A stretch of DNA of 64,000 nt from JARRPM01 sp963792815 (GTDB taxonomy: Bacteria; Pseudomonadota; Gammaproteobacteria; Pseudomonadales; Halieaceae): the NCBI GenBank assembly GCA_963792815.1, contig CAWBXR010000006.1:124001-188000 (forward strand), in the 5' to 3' direction. How positions within the stretch are numbered: position 1 is the stretch's first letter; each line of letters starts with the position of its first letter. The notes below the pieces were generated by a model. That model was not told where the DNA came from. It searched no databases and saw only the letters and a program-made list of their open reading frames with translations. Of the stretch, positions 20,191-30,182 are shown in pieces. Both the position numbers and the translations under genes were made by a program.

Positions 20191-21816
20191 GTGAACCGCC
20201 CGGCTATACTCACAAGACCGACGCCGCACTCTCCCAGCCAGCAGAACCTCGCGCTGTTCAGGATTTATGTCGCCTACCGCTCACTGCTTTCAGTGGTGTT
20301 GCTGATCATGCTGGTAAGCCCGAATACCCGCCAGCTCGTGGGCTCACTCAACCCGGGGCTCTACCTCGCAATTGCACTGGGCTACCTGGCCACCAGCGTT
20401 CCCCTGGTGGGCTCACTGTCGACCCGGCTCAACCAGAACCAGAAAATGTTGTTCCTGATTTTCCTGGTGGATGTTGCCGCTATCACCCTGCTCGCCGACA
20501 GCAGTGGCGGCATGACCAGCGGTTTGCCCATACTGCTGGTTATCACGGCGGCGGCCAGCGCCGTACTCCTGACCAATCGCACGGTGGCGACCCTGGTTGC
20601 AGCGATCTGCGTCATCGCGCTGCTGGTCGACACGGCTCGCCTGATCCTGGTCGGCGTCCTCGACTCCAACTCCCTGTTCCCCGCCGGACTGCTCGGCGTG
20701 CTGATCTTCGGGGTATCGATAATAGTGCAGGCTATCGCCGGCCGTCTCGGCAGGGCGGAGGAGCTCGCGCGCAACCGGGCCAGCGACCTCTATAATCTGC
20801 AGCGCCTCAACGAGCAGATCGTGCAGCACATGGATACCGGGATTCTGCTGGTGAATCACGACGGTATGGTGCGGGTGATGAACAAGGCCGCCACGGGCCT
20901 GTTGGCCCCGGAACGCCCGGTGGCAGTAGAACAGGGGCGCCAACTGGCCGACTACAGTTCGGAGCTCGCCTACCAGTTCGAGCACTGGAAGGACTCGGGG
21001 CAGCACCGGGCAAAGCCCTTTAGTGTGATGGACGGCGCGCCGCCGGTTATCGCCCACTTCAGGGAATTACAGCCCAATGCCCGCCGGGAAGCGCTGGTAT
21101 TTGTAGAGGACTATACCCCGGTCACCCAGTACGCGCAGTCGCTCAAACTCACCTCCCTGGGACGCCTGACAGCGAGCATTGCCCATGAAATTCGCAACCC
21201 CCTTGGCGCGATCAGTCACGCCGCGCAACTATTGCAGGAGTCACCGGACCTCTCGCCAACAGACCAGCGGATGGCAAATATCATCCAGCACCACTGCGTC
21301 AGGGTGAACCAGATCGTCGAGAGCGTAATGCGGATTTCCAGGCGCGAACCGCCAAAGCCTGAATACATAATCCTGTCCGACTGGCTGGGTGAATTTGTGG
21401 GCAGCTACCTGAAGGCGCTCAACCGCCCTGCCGATGTCTCTATCGAATGCGATTACCGCGAGTTACTGGTGGAATTCGACCCAGAGAACCTGCAGCGCAT
21501 AGTAGCCAACCTGCTGGACAACGCCCTGCGCCACAGTGCCATGGCAACCGGGGAGGAAAACGCAAGGATAGTGGTCAGCCTGGACTTCACGGCCCACCAA
21601 TGCCTGATCGATATTATCGACAGCGGCACGGGCGTCCCCCCTGCTGACCAGGCGAAGCTGTTCGAACCGTTTTTCACCACGGTGGAAGCCGGCAGCGGCA
21701 TGGGACTTTATTTGTGCAAGGAGCTGTGTGAAATCAATAATGCCGACCTGAGTTACCGACCCACCAGTCGCGGCGAGAGTTGTTTTCGCATCTCCCTGAA
21801 CCAGCGGGCCCTGTAG
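20191..21816 (+). CDS. pilS: Sensor histidine kinase PilS
   Basis: 541 residues from a GTG start. About six membrane segments lie in residues 25-185, as in PilS of Pseudomonas. A PAS-like region follows, then the dimerisation/phosphoacceptor helix with His332 in SIAHEIRNPLGAISH. The ATPase domain has N (NLLDNALRHS), G1 (DSGTGVP) and G2 (GSGMGLYLCKELC) boxes. PilS phosphorylates PilR and in Pseudomonas senses PilA levels in the inner membrane. It is followed by pilR after 41 bp and upstream of the minor-pilin operons on the opposite strand. Confidence 0.95.
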   Translation: MNRPAILTRPTPHSPSQQNLALFRIYVAYRSLLSVVLLIMLVSPNTRQLVGSLNPGLYLAIALGYLATSVPLVGSLSTRLNQNQKMLFLIFLVDVAAITLLADSSGGMTSGLPILLVITAAASAVLLTNRTVATLVAAICVIALLVDTARLILVGVLDSNSLFPAGLLGVLIFGVSIIVQAIAGRLGRAEELARNRASDLYNLQRLNEQIVQHMDTGILLVNHDGMVRVMNKAATGLLAPERPVAVEQGRQLADYSSELAYQFEHWKDSGQHRAKPFSVMDGAPPVIAHFRELQPNARREALVFVEDYTPVTQYAQSLKLTSLGRLTASIAHEIRNPLGAISHAAQLLQESPDLSPTDQRMANIIQHHCVRVNQIVESVMRISRREPPKPEYIILSDWLGEFVGSYLKALNRPADVSIECDYRELLVEFDPENLQRIVANLLDNALRHSAMATGEENARIVVSLDFTAHQCLIDIIDSGTGVPPADQAKLFEPFFTTVEAGSGMGLYLCKELCEINNADLSYRPTSRGESCFRISLNQRAL

Positions 21817-21857
21817 TTACAGCTTGAGGACCAGAGGCTTTTAGGCAAAGGATAACC

Positions 21858-23261
21858 ATGAGCAGGCAAAGTGTTTTAATAGTGGATGACGAGCCGGATA
21901 TCCGGGAACTGCTGGATATTACCCTGAGTCGCATGGGGCTGGACACGTTTACCGCCGCCACCCTGGAGGAGGCGAGGGCCGGGGTTGCCCGGGAACAGCC
22001 GGATCTCTGTCTCACCGATATGCGACTGCCGGACGGCAACGGCATCAGCCTGGTGGAGTATATTCAACAGGAATTCCCCCATATTCCGGTGGCGATGATC
22101 ACTGCCCATGGCAGCGTGGAGGCCGCCATCTCGGCGCTGAAAGCCGGTGCCTTTGACTTCATCAGCAAACCTATCGAACTGGATAACCTGCGCCGGCTGG
22201 TCACCAGCGCACTGCAGCTGGAAGGCGACACCCGCAGGGCCGATGACGCGGTCGACCAGGACCTCATCGGTTCCGCGGAGGCTGTCCAGCAGCTGCGCAG
22301 GCAGATCACCAAGCTCGCGCGCAGCCAGGCGCCCGTCCATATCCACGGCGAATCCGGCAGCGGCAAGGAAGTGGTGGCGCGGCTGATCCACAACAACGGC
22401 GCCAGGGCGTCGGGGGCGTTTGTTGCCGTGAACTGTGGTGCGATCCCGCCGGAACTGATGGAAAGCGAGCTGTTCGGACACACCAAGGGCAGCTTCACCG
22501 GCGCCAACCAGGACAAGATCGGCCTGTTTCAGGCCGCCGCAGGTGGCACTTTATTCCTTGATGAAGTGGCGGACCTGCCGCTGGGCATGCAGGTCAAGCT
22601 GCTGCGAGCCATCCAGGAAAAGGCGATTCGCCCGGTGGGGGCCAATGAGGAACAGGCCACCGATGTGCGCCTGTTGAGCGCCACCCATAAAGACCTCGCC
22701 CTGGAAGTTGAGGCTGGCAGGTTTCGCAACGACCTGTACTACCGCATCAACGTGATAGATCTTTACGTTCCCAGCCTGCGCGAGCGTATCGCGGATGTCC
22801 CTGAGCTGGCGGAAGTACTGCTTGCGCGCATTGCCAGGGACGAGGGCAACGAAAAACCCCGGCTGGAAAAATCGGCGATAGAAGCGCTGTGCAATTACAG
22901 TTTCCCGGGAAATGTACGAGAGCTGGAAAACATGCTCGAGCGCGCCCTTGCCCTGTCCGACGGCGCCAATATCACGGCGGACGACCTGCAGTTTTCTGGT
23001 ACTGGGGCGCCGGCAGGCCGACCCGCCCTAAAAACGGAAAAGCCCGTCGCCCCTGCCGCCGCATCGGTGGCAAGCTCACAAGAACTGGATCTCGAAGCGG
23101 CCTATGGCGACCTGGAAGGCTACCTCGAATCGATCGAAAAGCAGATTATCAGTAAAGCGCTGGAAGAGAGCCGCTGGAACCGCACCGCCACGGCGAAGCT
23201 CCTTGGAATCAGCTTTCGCAGCCTGCGTTACCGACTCAAGAAACTGGGTCTGGAGGACTAG
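21858..23261 (+). CDS. pilR: Sigma-54-dependent response regulator PilR
   Basis: 467 residues. The receiver domain has the phosphoacceptor Asp54 in CLTDMRLPDG. The AAA+ domain has Walker A GESGSGKEVVARL, the sigma-54-contacting loop in the GSFTGA form typical of PilR, and Walker B TLFLDEVADLP. The C-terminal Fis-type helix-turn-helix is WNRTATAKLLGISFRSLRYRL. In Pseudomonas it activates the major pilin promoter with RpoN. No pilA gene and no clear -24/-12 promoter is visible in the window, so its target lies elsewhere. In an operon with pilS; convergent with minor-pilin operon A. Confidence 0.96.
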   Translation: MSRQSVLIVDDEPDIRELLDITLSRMGLDTFTAATLEEARAGVAREQPDLCLTDMRLPDGNGISLVEYIQQEFPHIPVAMITAHGSVEAAISALKAGAFDFISKPIELDNLRRLVTSALQLEGDTRRADDAVDQDLIGSAEAVQQLRRQITKLARSQAPVHIHGESGSGKEVVARLIHNNGARASGAFVAVNCGAIPPELMESELFGHTKGSFTGANQDKIGLFQAAAGGTLFLDEVADLPLGMQVKLLRAIQEKAIRPVGANEEQATDVRLLSATHKDLALEVEAGRFRNDLYYRINVIDLYVPSLRERIADVPELAEVLLARIARDEGNEKPRLEKSAIEALCNYSFPGNVRELENMLERALALSDGANITADDLQFSGTGAPAGRPALKTEKPVAPAAASVASSQELDLEAAYGDLEGYLESIEKQIISKALEESRWNRTATAKLLGISFRSLRYRLKKLGLED

Positions 23262-23276
23262 GGTTTTGGCGGCAGG

Positions 23277-23612
23277 TCACAGCGGCAGGCTTTCGAAGAA
23301 CTGCTGGAACTGGTAGTCCGCGAAACGCTCTTTCGCCGGCACTATACATTCCAGCACGCTGGTAGCGCGGCCGCGCATGTTATCGGTCGTGAAGGCCTGC
23401 GCTCCGACAGCGGATTTTTCCGCCAGCTCCCTGGTATCTGACTGCACCAGAACCAACCCTATCTTGCCGCCCTGGGCCCGGACCTTGCAGGCGAATTCTC
23501 CCTGCGGCAAACCGGCTAGTGACGTCTTGCTGGCCAGTGCGGCAACCAGCACTAATGCCAGTCGGCCTGCAGTTGAATACTTGTTCGATTTCATTTCCAT
23601 CACCCGAATCAT
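23277..23612 (-). CDS. Small secreted protein at the end of minor-pilin operon A
   Basis: Up to 111 residues. The N-terminus is a signal peptide (GRLALVLVAALASKTSLA-G). The mature part (about 75 residues) has two cysteines. It begins six bases after the pilE stop on the same strand, so it is almost certainly translated from the pilin operon transcript. Starts at 23612, 23600 and 23594 are all possible. I do not recognise the family. Its position and size recall the small PilY2 of Pseudomonas, which lies between pilY1 and pilE, but I see no sequence reason to call it that. Confidence 0.65.
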   Translation of the reverse strand: MIRVMEMKSNKYSTAGRLALVLVAALASKTSLAGLPQGEFACKVRAQGGKIGLVLVQSDTRELAEKSAVGAQAFTTDNMRGRATSVLECIVPAKERFADYQFQQFFESLPL

Positions 23613-23618
23613 CCTGTT

Positions 23619-24089
23619 TTACCAACACTCCGCCGCCGCGGAACCCTCTGCCTGCCTGGCTCCTGACGAATCCAGAATAAACTTTGTACACCTGGCATCA
23701 TCGGCTTGTGCGCCACCGGCAACTGGCGTGGCCGACAGAACATAGCAAGGCGGCGCGTTATCGTTGGGATCAAATGCATAGCCACACAGTGCGGTAGTGG
23801 CAGTTTCGTCAACATCGATGCTGTATAGCCCTTCCTCGGAGATCATCGGATCGTCGCCGAAACCTAGGTTTTTCATGTCCTTGGTATAGGCCGAGCGGTC
23901 CAGCATAAAACGCTCCTGCCGGTTGGCCGCATCCATGAGACCGGCTTTGGCGTCCGCTCGCCGGCCCTTGCGCATACTGTCCTGGTAGGCAGGTAGGGCG
24001 ATGGACGCCAATACCGAGACGATCACGATCACAATAATCAGCTCGATCAGCGTAAAGCCCGCAGGGCGACTGGCAGCCCTCAGCCGCAT
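23619..24089 (-). CDS. pilE: PilE-like minor pilin, copy A
   Basis: 156 residues from ATG at 24089, which overlaps the pilY1 stop (TGATG) and has GGAGGAG five bases upstream. The class III prepilin leader is cleaved at AG-FTLIELI with the conserved Glu5, then the hydrophobic N-terminal helix IIVIVIVSVLASIALPAYQD. Four cysteines lie in the C-terminal part (three in GYAF...CYVL...RCTKF and one at the C-terminus). Minor pilin incorporated in the type IV pilus; in the Pseudomonas PilE family it links the minor-pilin tip complex to the shaft. Confidence 0.9.
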   Translation of the reverse strand: MRLRAASRPAGFTLIELIIVIVIVSVLASIALPAYQDSMRKGRRADAKAGLMDAANRQERFMLDRSAYTKDMKNLGFGDDPMISEEGLYSIDVDETATTALCGYAFDPNDNAPPCYVLSATPVAGGAQADDARCTKFILDSSGARQAEGSAAAECW

Positions 24090-27000
24090 CAATACTCCTC
24101 CCGGTACCAGTAGGACCCATAGGGGGTCGGTAGCGAGGCCCCGGTCAGGAACGGACTGTCTATGATACCGCCGCCGCCACTACCCGGTGGCAGCAGAAGT
24201 CGAATCTCGCCGTCCTCGCCAAAGTGAGGAGACGGCGTATCCGGCAGTATCTCGCCGATTATCCAGGAGCGATCGGTATTTCCGTTGGAGTCGAAATCGA
24301 CCTCGGCCCCCGCATTGAAAAGGTTTAAAATGTACAGACGACCCAGGCCCGAGACTGGCTCACAAATATTCGCATTCAGCGATCGCGGCGTATAGGTCGT
24401 GATATACACCCTGCCGGCGATGGTTATCGAGCGTGCGAGTACTTTCTCACCATTGTTAGGCAAATCAAGGCGCCAGCCGTTGGCAGCGAGCAAGGCCGCC
24501 TGGGCTGCTGACTGCTGGTCTGCCGTGCCAAGCTGGATAAGGTTAGGGGTCACGTCGTAGAGGTCATTGGGATCCAGCGGCAACTGGCAACGGAAATCGA
24601 CGCTGGGCGGGTCGGCATTGCACTCGTCTGTGGTAGGAGCCTCGGTAAAATAGGGGTTGATCGCCCGGTCCCGGAACATATAGAACTGGTTCTGCACCGC
24701 CACATCGTTGGGATCGGCGGGATCGTCCAGGTCATTGGGGTTGGTGCGGTCGCCGCTGCCGATCAGGATGGCATCGAAGGCCGCCCCCGAATGGGTCGTA
24801 CGAACCACATCCGGCGCATTGAAGAAACGCCTGTCGGTCTCTGCAGTGCCGCCATTGACCCCTGCTATTTTAACCGCGCGCCAGGTGTCCTGGTTCACAT
24901 CCGGCAATTCCGCGCCCGGGAGGTCCACCCGCCAGAGCTGGCCGCCGGTATCGGCAAAATAGATGCGATCGCTAAGTTCATCACCATTGCTGTCGAATAC
25001 GGTCACGCTGGCGGCGACCGAATGCAGCAGACCCCGCTTCCTCCATGTTCGTCAGGGAATCCGCTGCCGGTGTCATACTCCATACCAGGGCACCGGTAAC
25101 CGCATCGACGATAAATATGCCGCGGCCCATGGTATCCGCGGTCGCAATATCCTGTGAATCCTTGTCGGTGTCATAGCCGGCCCCGAACACCAGTACCGGC
25201 TTCGGTATACCGTTGCCGTCACGGTAACCGGGTATACGGGTAACCGCCGGCACCGACCAGGTTTGCCCCAGCTCGGCAAAGCCCGAACTGGTTTCATCAA
25301 TGCGCCACAGCAGCGACGGGCTATCCGGATCGGAAATATCCATGGCGTACAAGAATACGCCCTCCCCGGCGCAGGCCGAAGTAGAGGTATACCTTGTCGC
25401 CGTCGGCAGCCATGAGGTTGCCGTCCCTGTTCAGGTCACCGTGTATACACTACCGCGCTGGCATCGATGCCGTATACATGAGAGGCAGCGATATTTTCCC
25501 GCCGGAGATTGAGCACCGGCCCGAGTTCCTTGGGGAAAAATGCCCAGTCCTCCTGGCCGTCATTATTGTTGAACATATGGAGAAAGCCGCCGTTGGTGCC
25601 GACAACAATTCTCTGGTCGGGATCCTCGACACTGAAGGCGTTGGTTCTGGCTCCATAATTGATCACCAGCGGCTTGCTGTGGAGCATGTCAGCGAGAATC
25701 CAGCGGGTATCGTCTGTCGCCCCGTCCTCGTCTTCGTCCTCGATATCGTAGCCCTTGCCCCAATCCAGGACAGTGTCGAACTCATCCTCATCCGCGACGC
25801 CGAGGAAGTTATACAACTCGGCGTCTGTGCCATATCCGAAAGCGGAAGCGGTCATATTGGTCGCGTCGAAGGGTAACAATGAATCGCCAGGGCCCGTGTT
25901 TGTGAGCAGCCTCCTGCTGGCAGGATTACGCGCCTTCAGCAGGGCGCCCACGCCGCCGGCAGTAACCACGGGACCATCCTGGTTATCGACACTCCACACG
26001 GTGGTCGCCGTGACTCTGATATTCCCACTGGCGATATCTATGGCCGGGTTGTCATTTGCGTCCACCAGTAACGCCTCACCCGTAACCGCATTCAGGCTGA
26101 TGTCCAGCCGCTTGATATTGCCTGGCCAGTTCACCCCGTTATCGGGCTTGAACATGGCAAGGAACACCTCGTTGCGGCTCTCAGTCCGGGTGAAGGTGTC
26201 TACAGCCACTGCCGGGGATGTGAGGCCGGTGTCGGTGGCGCGTATACTTGCCAACGCCTCGTCGAAAGCGATAGTCAATTCTTCGGTATTATCCGCCGTG
26301 TAGTACTCGCCCGTTGCCCATGACCGCGGTGTCGCTCAGCAGCTGCTGATCAGTGGCGAATCCGATGGTGTAAGTGATTGCAGACGGGGGATCGTCATTG
26401 GAGCTGTCGCCATCCAGGTCGCCCGCCATGAACTCGGCAAGCTCAGGCATGCAATTTTCGGTATCGGGCTGTAAATACGCCGGATAGGTGGTGCAGGACA
26501 CCTGTTCACCGGTTACTTCCCGATCAGGGTCTTGATCCGCTCATTGGCATCGGTGTCATTCTGTGGCTCGCCGTCCGTAAGTATGACGACGAACACAGGG
26601 CCCACACTCGGTTGCAGGCGATTGGTAAGTGAAGTTCCGGGTCTTCTGCCAGACGGTCCCGTCGCAGCGAATCCCTGTCAGGAGTTATCGCGCTGCCACA
26701 TTGTCGCCATAAACAACGGTCCCTCCGGTAAGGTACGGTAAGCCTCGTAGGTACGATTCACACAGTGGCGTACTGCCTCCGGCGGATCATGCTGTCGAGC
26801 AGGCCGATCATATCGGCTGCGTTGCTCATCAGTCATATCCGCAATAATCCGGCTTATTATCCGACCACCGTGGTAGTTCTCGCCTCTCCGTATTACTGTT
26901 GAATTCCAGCAAGGCCAAAATCGATATCCGTGTTGTCGGTGATCAGATTCTGTTATCACATCCTGGACGATCTCCATTCGGGTGCTGCCTTCGAGTACCG

Positions 27001-27160
27001 TGCTCATACTGCCCGAGTCGTCGATAACGATGAGCACCTTGGGACGCCCACCGGAAATCTGGTAAATCTCCGTGTCATCTGCGTAGAGGCTGCCGTTACG
27101 CCAACCGCGACTAGCAACCATCGCGGTCAAGACTGCTCCCGGCCTTGCCAAGTAATCCAT
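24089..27160 (-). pseudogene. pilY1: PilY1, copy A, vWA-containing, interrupted by many indels
   Basis: About 3.07 kb encodes what would be a PilY1 of about 1,020 residues, but in at least five frame segments. The N-terminal part has a von Willebrand A domain with the MIDAS motif DDSGSMS and, further on, VFVVILTDGEPQNDTD. The C-terminal beta-propeller has IVVGTNGGFLHMFN, NLNRDG-type and DSNGDELSD calcium loops, and ends SYWYREEY. Frame changes can be placed near 25033, 25354, 25440, 26310, 26516 and 26600, with several more between 26690 and 27140 and one in-frame TAA near 26695. Between changes the coding sequence and motifs are well kept. PilY1 is the pilus-tip adhesin and mechanosensor. 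Confidence 0.88.
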
Positions 27161-27166
27161 TGCCGA

Positions 27167-27727
27167 TTATGAGAACAACCTCGAATGCGCTACAGCAACA
27201 TTCATGGGATGATGAATGAAACTATCGAAGATCATGGCGTACCGCTCGCCGATGATTGTTTTCACCACGCCAAGCTCAACCTTGGTGCGCGCCTCTTTGG
27301 GCACTTCGTGTTCCGACGTAATACGGTAATAATCGCAGTCGAACAGACCGATACTGGAACCGACCGCACTCCTGGGGCAGGCGGTGGCCGCCGTGGTCAG
27401 GTAGACATCCGTATCCACGGAGTCAGCGCCGTCACTCAGACCACGCAGGGGGTGGTCTACAGCGGGATTAAAGTCGGCAAACGGATCCGGCGTGTCATCC
27501 CCGTCAAAAGGATCATTGGCAGTACCGGCCAGTGACAGTACCGCAATAATGCCCGCCTCAGCCGACTGGAAAGATGCGTAGGAATCCTGCAGGTTCGCGG
27601 ACATCTTCAGGCCAATGGTGCTGTTGCTGGCGGCGATGACACTGATAATGGTCACCACCAGCAGGAACAGCAGTGCCACCACCAGGGCAACACCACGCTG
27701 GGCCCCGCTTGTCACGACGGAAATCAT
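27167..27727 (-). CDS. pilX: PilX-like minor pilin, copy A
   Basis: 186 residues. The N-terminus QRGVALVVALLFLLVVTIISVIAAS is the PilX form of a prepilin: glycine before the cleavage point, a long hydrophobic helix and no Glu5. It ends with an Ile/Phe-rich stretch and stops seven bases before pilY1. Minor pilin of the tip complex with PilV, PilW and PilY1. Its ATG overlaps the stop codon that pilW has after correction of a frameshift (ATGA). Confidence 0.88.
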   Translation of the reverse strand: MISVVTSGAQRGVALVVALLFLLVVTIISVIAASNSTIGLKMSANLQDSYASFQSAEAGIIAVLSLAGTANDPFDGDDTPDPFADFNPAVDHPLRGLSDGADSVDTDVYLTTAATACPRSAVGSSIGLFDCDYYRITSEHEVPKEARTKVELGVVKTIIGERYAMIFDSFIHHPMNVAVAHSRLFS

Positions 27728-28768
27728 GCATCACCTCGTATCATCAGTTTCAGGTTGCGCAGCGAAACGCTGGTATGGCTTATCAGGCGCCGGAAGTTAT
27801 CGTTCATCGGGCCAACAGACCCCGCGGCACCGAGTTGGTAGGTTTTCACATCGGTATACTGAACGTCTTTGGTGGCACTCCTGACCAACATGAAACACCT
27901 CTACCGATTCTACATTGGGCCAGTTGCCGGCAATGGCGGCCTGGTCTTTGTAGGTGTCAACCTCGCCGTTACCTGTACTGTCGAATCCGAATAACAGCTG
28001 CAGGTCTTCCACGCCCTCGGCCAGGTCTTCTGTGGTGAATTCCATTGCGGACGTTGCCGTGTTGTATGACAACACCCGACGACTGAGCATCCGGGGAGTA
28101 TCGGCGTTGGCGTCCAGCTGCCGGATGTAGAAAACCTCGTACTGGTACTCCCAGGCAGTCCCGCCGGGCACCTCACCCCCGGTGGTAATTGACGGCGGTG
28201 AGGTACCGTCGAACAGCAGGCCGGTAACGTTATTGGTCATTACATAGGCCCGACCAGCCTGAAGTGGTCCAGGGGTATCGATCGCGGCACCCGGGGGATC
28301 GTTGGGGTCGCTTACCCTGGGGCCCGCGGAAAAGGGTCGCGGCAGGGCACGTTTGATAACCAGCACGTCTGTACCCGCAGCCCCATCGGTGATGCAGCCC
28401 AGGGCGGAACCGTCACCGGCTACCGTTGCAGCATATCCAAGCCGGGTCAGATTATAGGCGCCGGCCTCGGCAGGCGTCGCGCAGTCTCCTGCCAGCGGGG
28501 TCGCCGTCAGGTCGGGATCCACCTCAACCTTGTTCGCTGTCACCTCCCCGAGAAAACCCGCCTGCCGCAGGGAATCACCCATGATCTGCTCGGCAAAGCG
28601 GGCATTTTCAGTGAGAGCGGCCACCTGTTCGACTTCTACATAGGAGCGCTTGGTAGCAAGGTAGATGGACACGGCGCCCGCTACCAGCATCAGCCCCAGC
28701 ACCATACCGACCATCAACTCAACCAGTGAGAAGCCCGCATTGCTGTGCCCCTTGCTCGCGCTGCCCAT
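27724..28768 (-). CDS. pilW: PilW-like minor pilin, copy A, one frameshift near the C-terminus
   Basis: Prepilin motif NAG-FSLVELMVGMVLGLMLVAGAVSIY with Glu5; the remaining frame matches the large PilW minor pilins. As it stands the frame stops at 27797 after a nonsense tail (HVGQECHQRR...). Removing one base near 27893-27897 changes this to VFMLVRSATKDVQYTDVKTY and carries on to a TGA at 27724-27726 that overlaps the pilX start by the usual ATGA. That overlap strongly supports an indel rather than a true C-terminus. Corrected length is about 347 residues. It starts two bases after the pilV stop. Confidence 0.85.
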
Positions 28769-28770
28769 CC

Positions 28771-29388
28771 TCAGAACTCCTCCTCGTCGACCACATAGGT
28801 ATTGGTCACCACCTGGCGCCGATACTTGTCCTGACCCGCCGCCAGGCCACCGCAGGTAGTTTCACTGCCCTGCACCGCGTCGTACGACTCCTGCAAGCCC
28901 CGCCATTGAATTATCACACTCAGTTGCCCGGTGCGGGTCCGGTCCGGTGCCGGGGCGAACACTATGCAGCCTCGGGGCACGATGAGGCCGGCGGTATTTT
29001 CACCACCGGCTTTTGCGCCAGCCCCCAGCAGTGCCTGCTCCCAGGCCCAAAGGTCGTGCGCCGCCAGTTGTTCCGGGGTGCAGGCAGCGGTGCGGCAATC
29101 GGGGCTAGGCTCGCTGGAAGATGTCTCCCCTATCGGGTTGCCAGTGCCGATGTTGTAAACCGCGATACCGGCCGGGTTGACCCTTATACGCTCGACAATG
29201 GCATCCGCCAGGGTCACTGCACGCGTGTGTTGCAGGGCCAGGTGCTGGGATGTCTTGGCCATGGCCTGCAGGCTGACGATCCCGAGCAGGCCAACAGACA
29301 GGATGACAAACGCAATCAGGGCCTCGATCAGGGTGAAGCCCCGTTGGGATCCGGCTTCAAATCGACGACTGGGCAGTGTGCAAGACAT
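28771..29388 (-). CDS. pilV: PilV-like minor pilin, copy A
   Basis: About 205 residues from ATG at 29388 (MSCTLPSRRFEAGSQRGFTLIEAL), with GAGGA seven bases upstream; an ATG at 29406 that overlaps the fimT stop is the alternative. Prepilin cleavage at RG-FTLIEALIAFVILSVGLLG with Glu5. Several cysteines lie in the C-terminal part. Belongs to the PilV/GspI-like group of the tip complex. Between fimT and pilW in the operon. Confidence 0.9.
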   Translation of the reverse strand: MSCTLPSRRFEAGSQRGFTLIEALIAFVILSVGLLGIVSLQAMAKTSQHLALQHTRAVTLADAIVERIRVNPAGIAVYNIGTGNPIGETSSSEPSPDCRTAACTPEQLAAHDLWAWEQALLGAGAKAGGENTAGLIVPRGCIVFAPAPDRTRTGQLSVIIQWRGLQESYDAVQGSETTCGGLAAGQDKYRRQVVTNTYVVDEEEF

Positions 29389-29405
29389 TGCTTGTTCCTC
29401 GTTCA

Positions 29406-29939
29406 TCACGGACAGGCGACAGGGCTATTCGGATCCGGGGCGCGAACAACGCCAGCCGCTGACACGACCACCTCACGACCACCGTCCCGGTCATCACAAA
29501 GCGTGAAACTTCCGTCAAAGCCCCTGGCGTAACCCTGGCTGTCAAAGCGGACCCTGTTGGCGGCATTGCTGTAGGTAATCGCAAGGGTGTCAGTGTCCAG
29601 GACCTTGGCAATAATCACCTGGTCACCACCGGGGGCATTTGGATCGTCGACAATGCCGTCCCCATTGTTATCTACAAAGGCGATATATCCCTCGTTCCAA
29701 TTGCCACTGCAGCTGGCACCATCACTACTGCGACACAGTGTGACAAAGCTGCGCTGGGCCAGCGCCTCCGAGCGAGCCCCGTTCAGGGCGGCTCGCATGG
29801 AGTACACCTGGGACAGCATGCGGTTGTTCCTGATCAGGTCGGAAAAGCCGGGGGCAGTGATGGCAATCAGCACCGCCAGCACTACCAGCGCGATCATCAT
29901 CTCGACCAGCGAAAACCCTTTCGCCCTGGGAGTTGTCAT
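29406..29939 (-). CDS. fimT: FimT/FimU (GspH)-like minor pilin, copy A
   Basis: About 177 residues from ATG at 29939 (MTTPRAKGFSLVEMM), preferred because the prepilin leader is then of normal length. Cleavage at KG-FSLVEMMIALVVLAVLIAI with Glu5. GspH/FimT features follow: RSEALAQRSFVTLCRSSDG, then GYIAFVDNNGDGIVDDPNAPGG and VRFDSQGYARG. First gene of minor-pilin operon A; the gap of 243 bp to pilE of operon B should carry its promoter, which I could not identify. Confidence 0.88.
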   Translation of the reverse strand: MTTPRAKGFSLVEMMIALVVLAVLIAITAPGFSDLIRNNRMLSQVYSMRAALNGARSEALAQRSFVTLCRSSDGASCSGNWNEGYIAFVDNNGDGIVDDPNAPGGDQVIIAKVLDTDTLAITYSNAANRVRFDSQGYARGFDGSFTLCDDRDGGREVVVSAAGVVRAPDPNSPVACP

Positions 29940-30182
29940 ACGCAAACCATCTCCGCCCTGCCATATCGGCAACCAATTTGTCCAGACAGAATATTACTTA
30001 TTCACACTTTTTGAGACATGAATGCCGACAGCAGGTGTTTTATTCCGACAAACGGTAGCAAAAAAGGGGGAGCAGCCATTTTATCTGCTGATTTCGGCAG
30101 GGCGTTCAGTTTTACCGGGATGCGGTATTTCGGCGCTTACGGACTGGGGTTACGCGCTCCGGGAGCGGGCGCTGGCGTTGCA

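Noticed and set aside
24089..27160. Phase variation as the reason for the pilY1 A frame changes
   Set aside because: The changes are not in homopolymers or short tandem repeats and occur at many places, which fits sequence error or decay rather than a slipped-strand switch.
29940..30182. Sigma-54 (-24/-12) promoter for minor-pilin operon A
   Set aside because: I looked for the GG-N10-GC pattern that PilR/RpoN would use and found no convincing match, here or in front of operon B.
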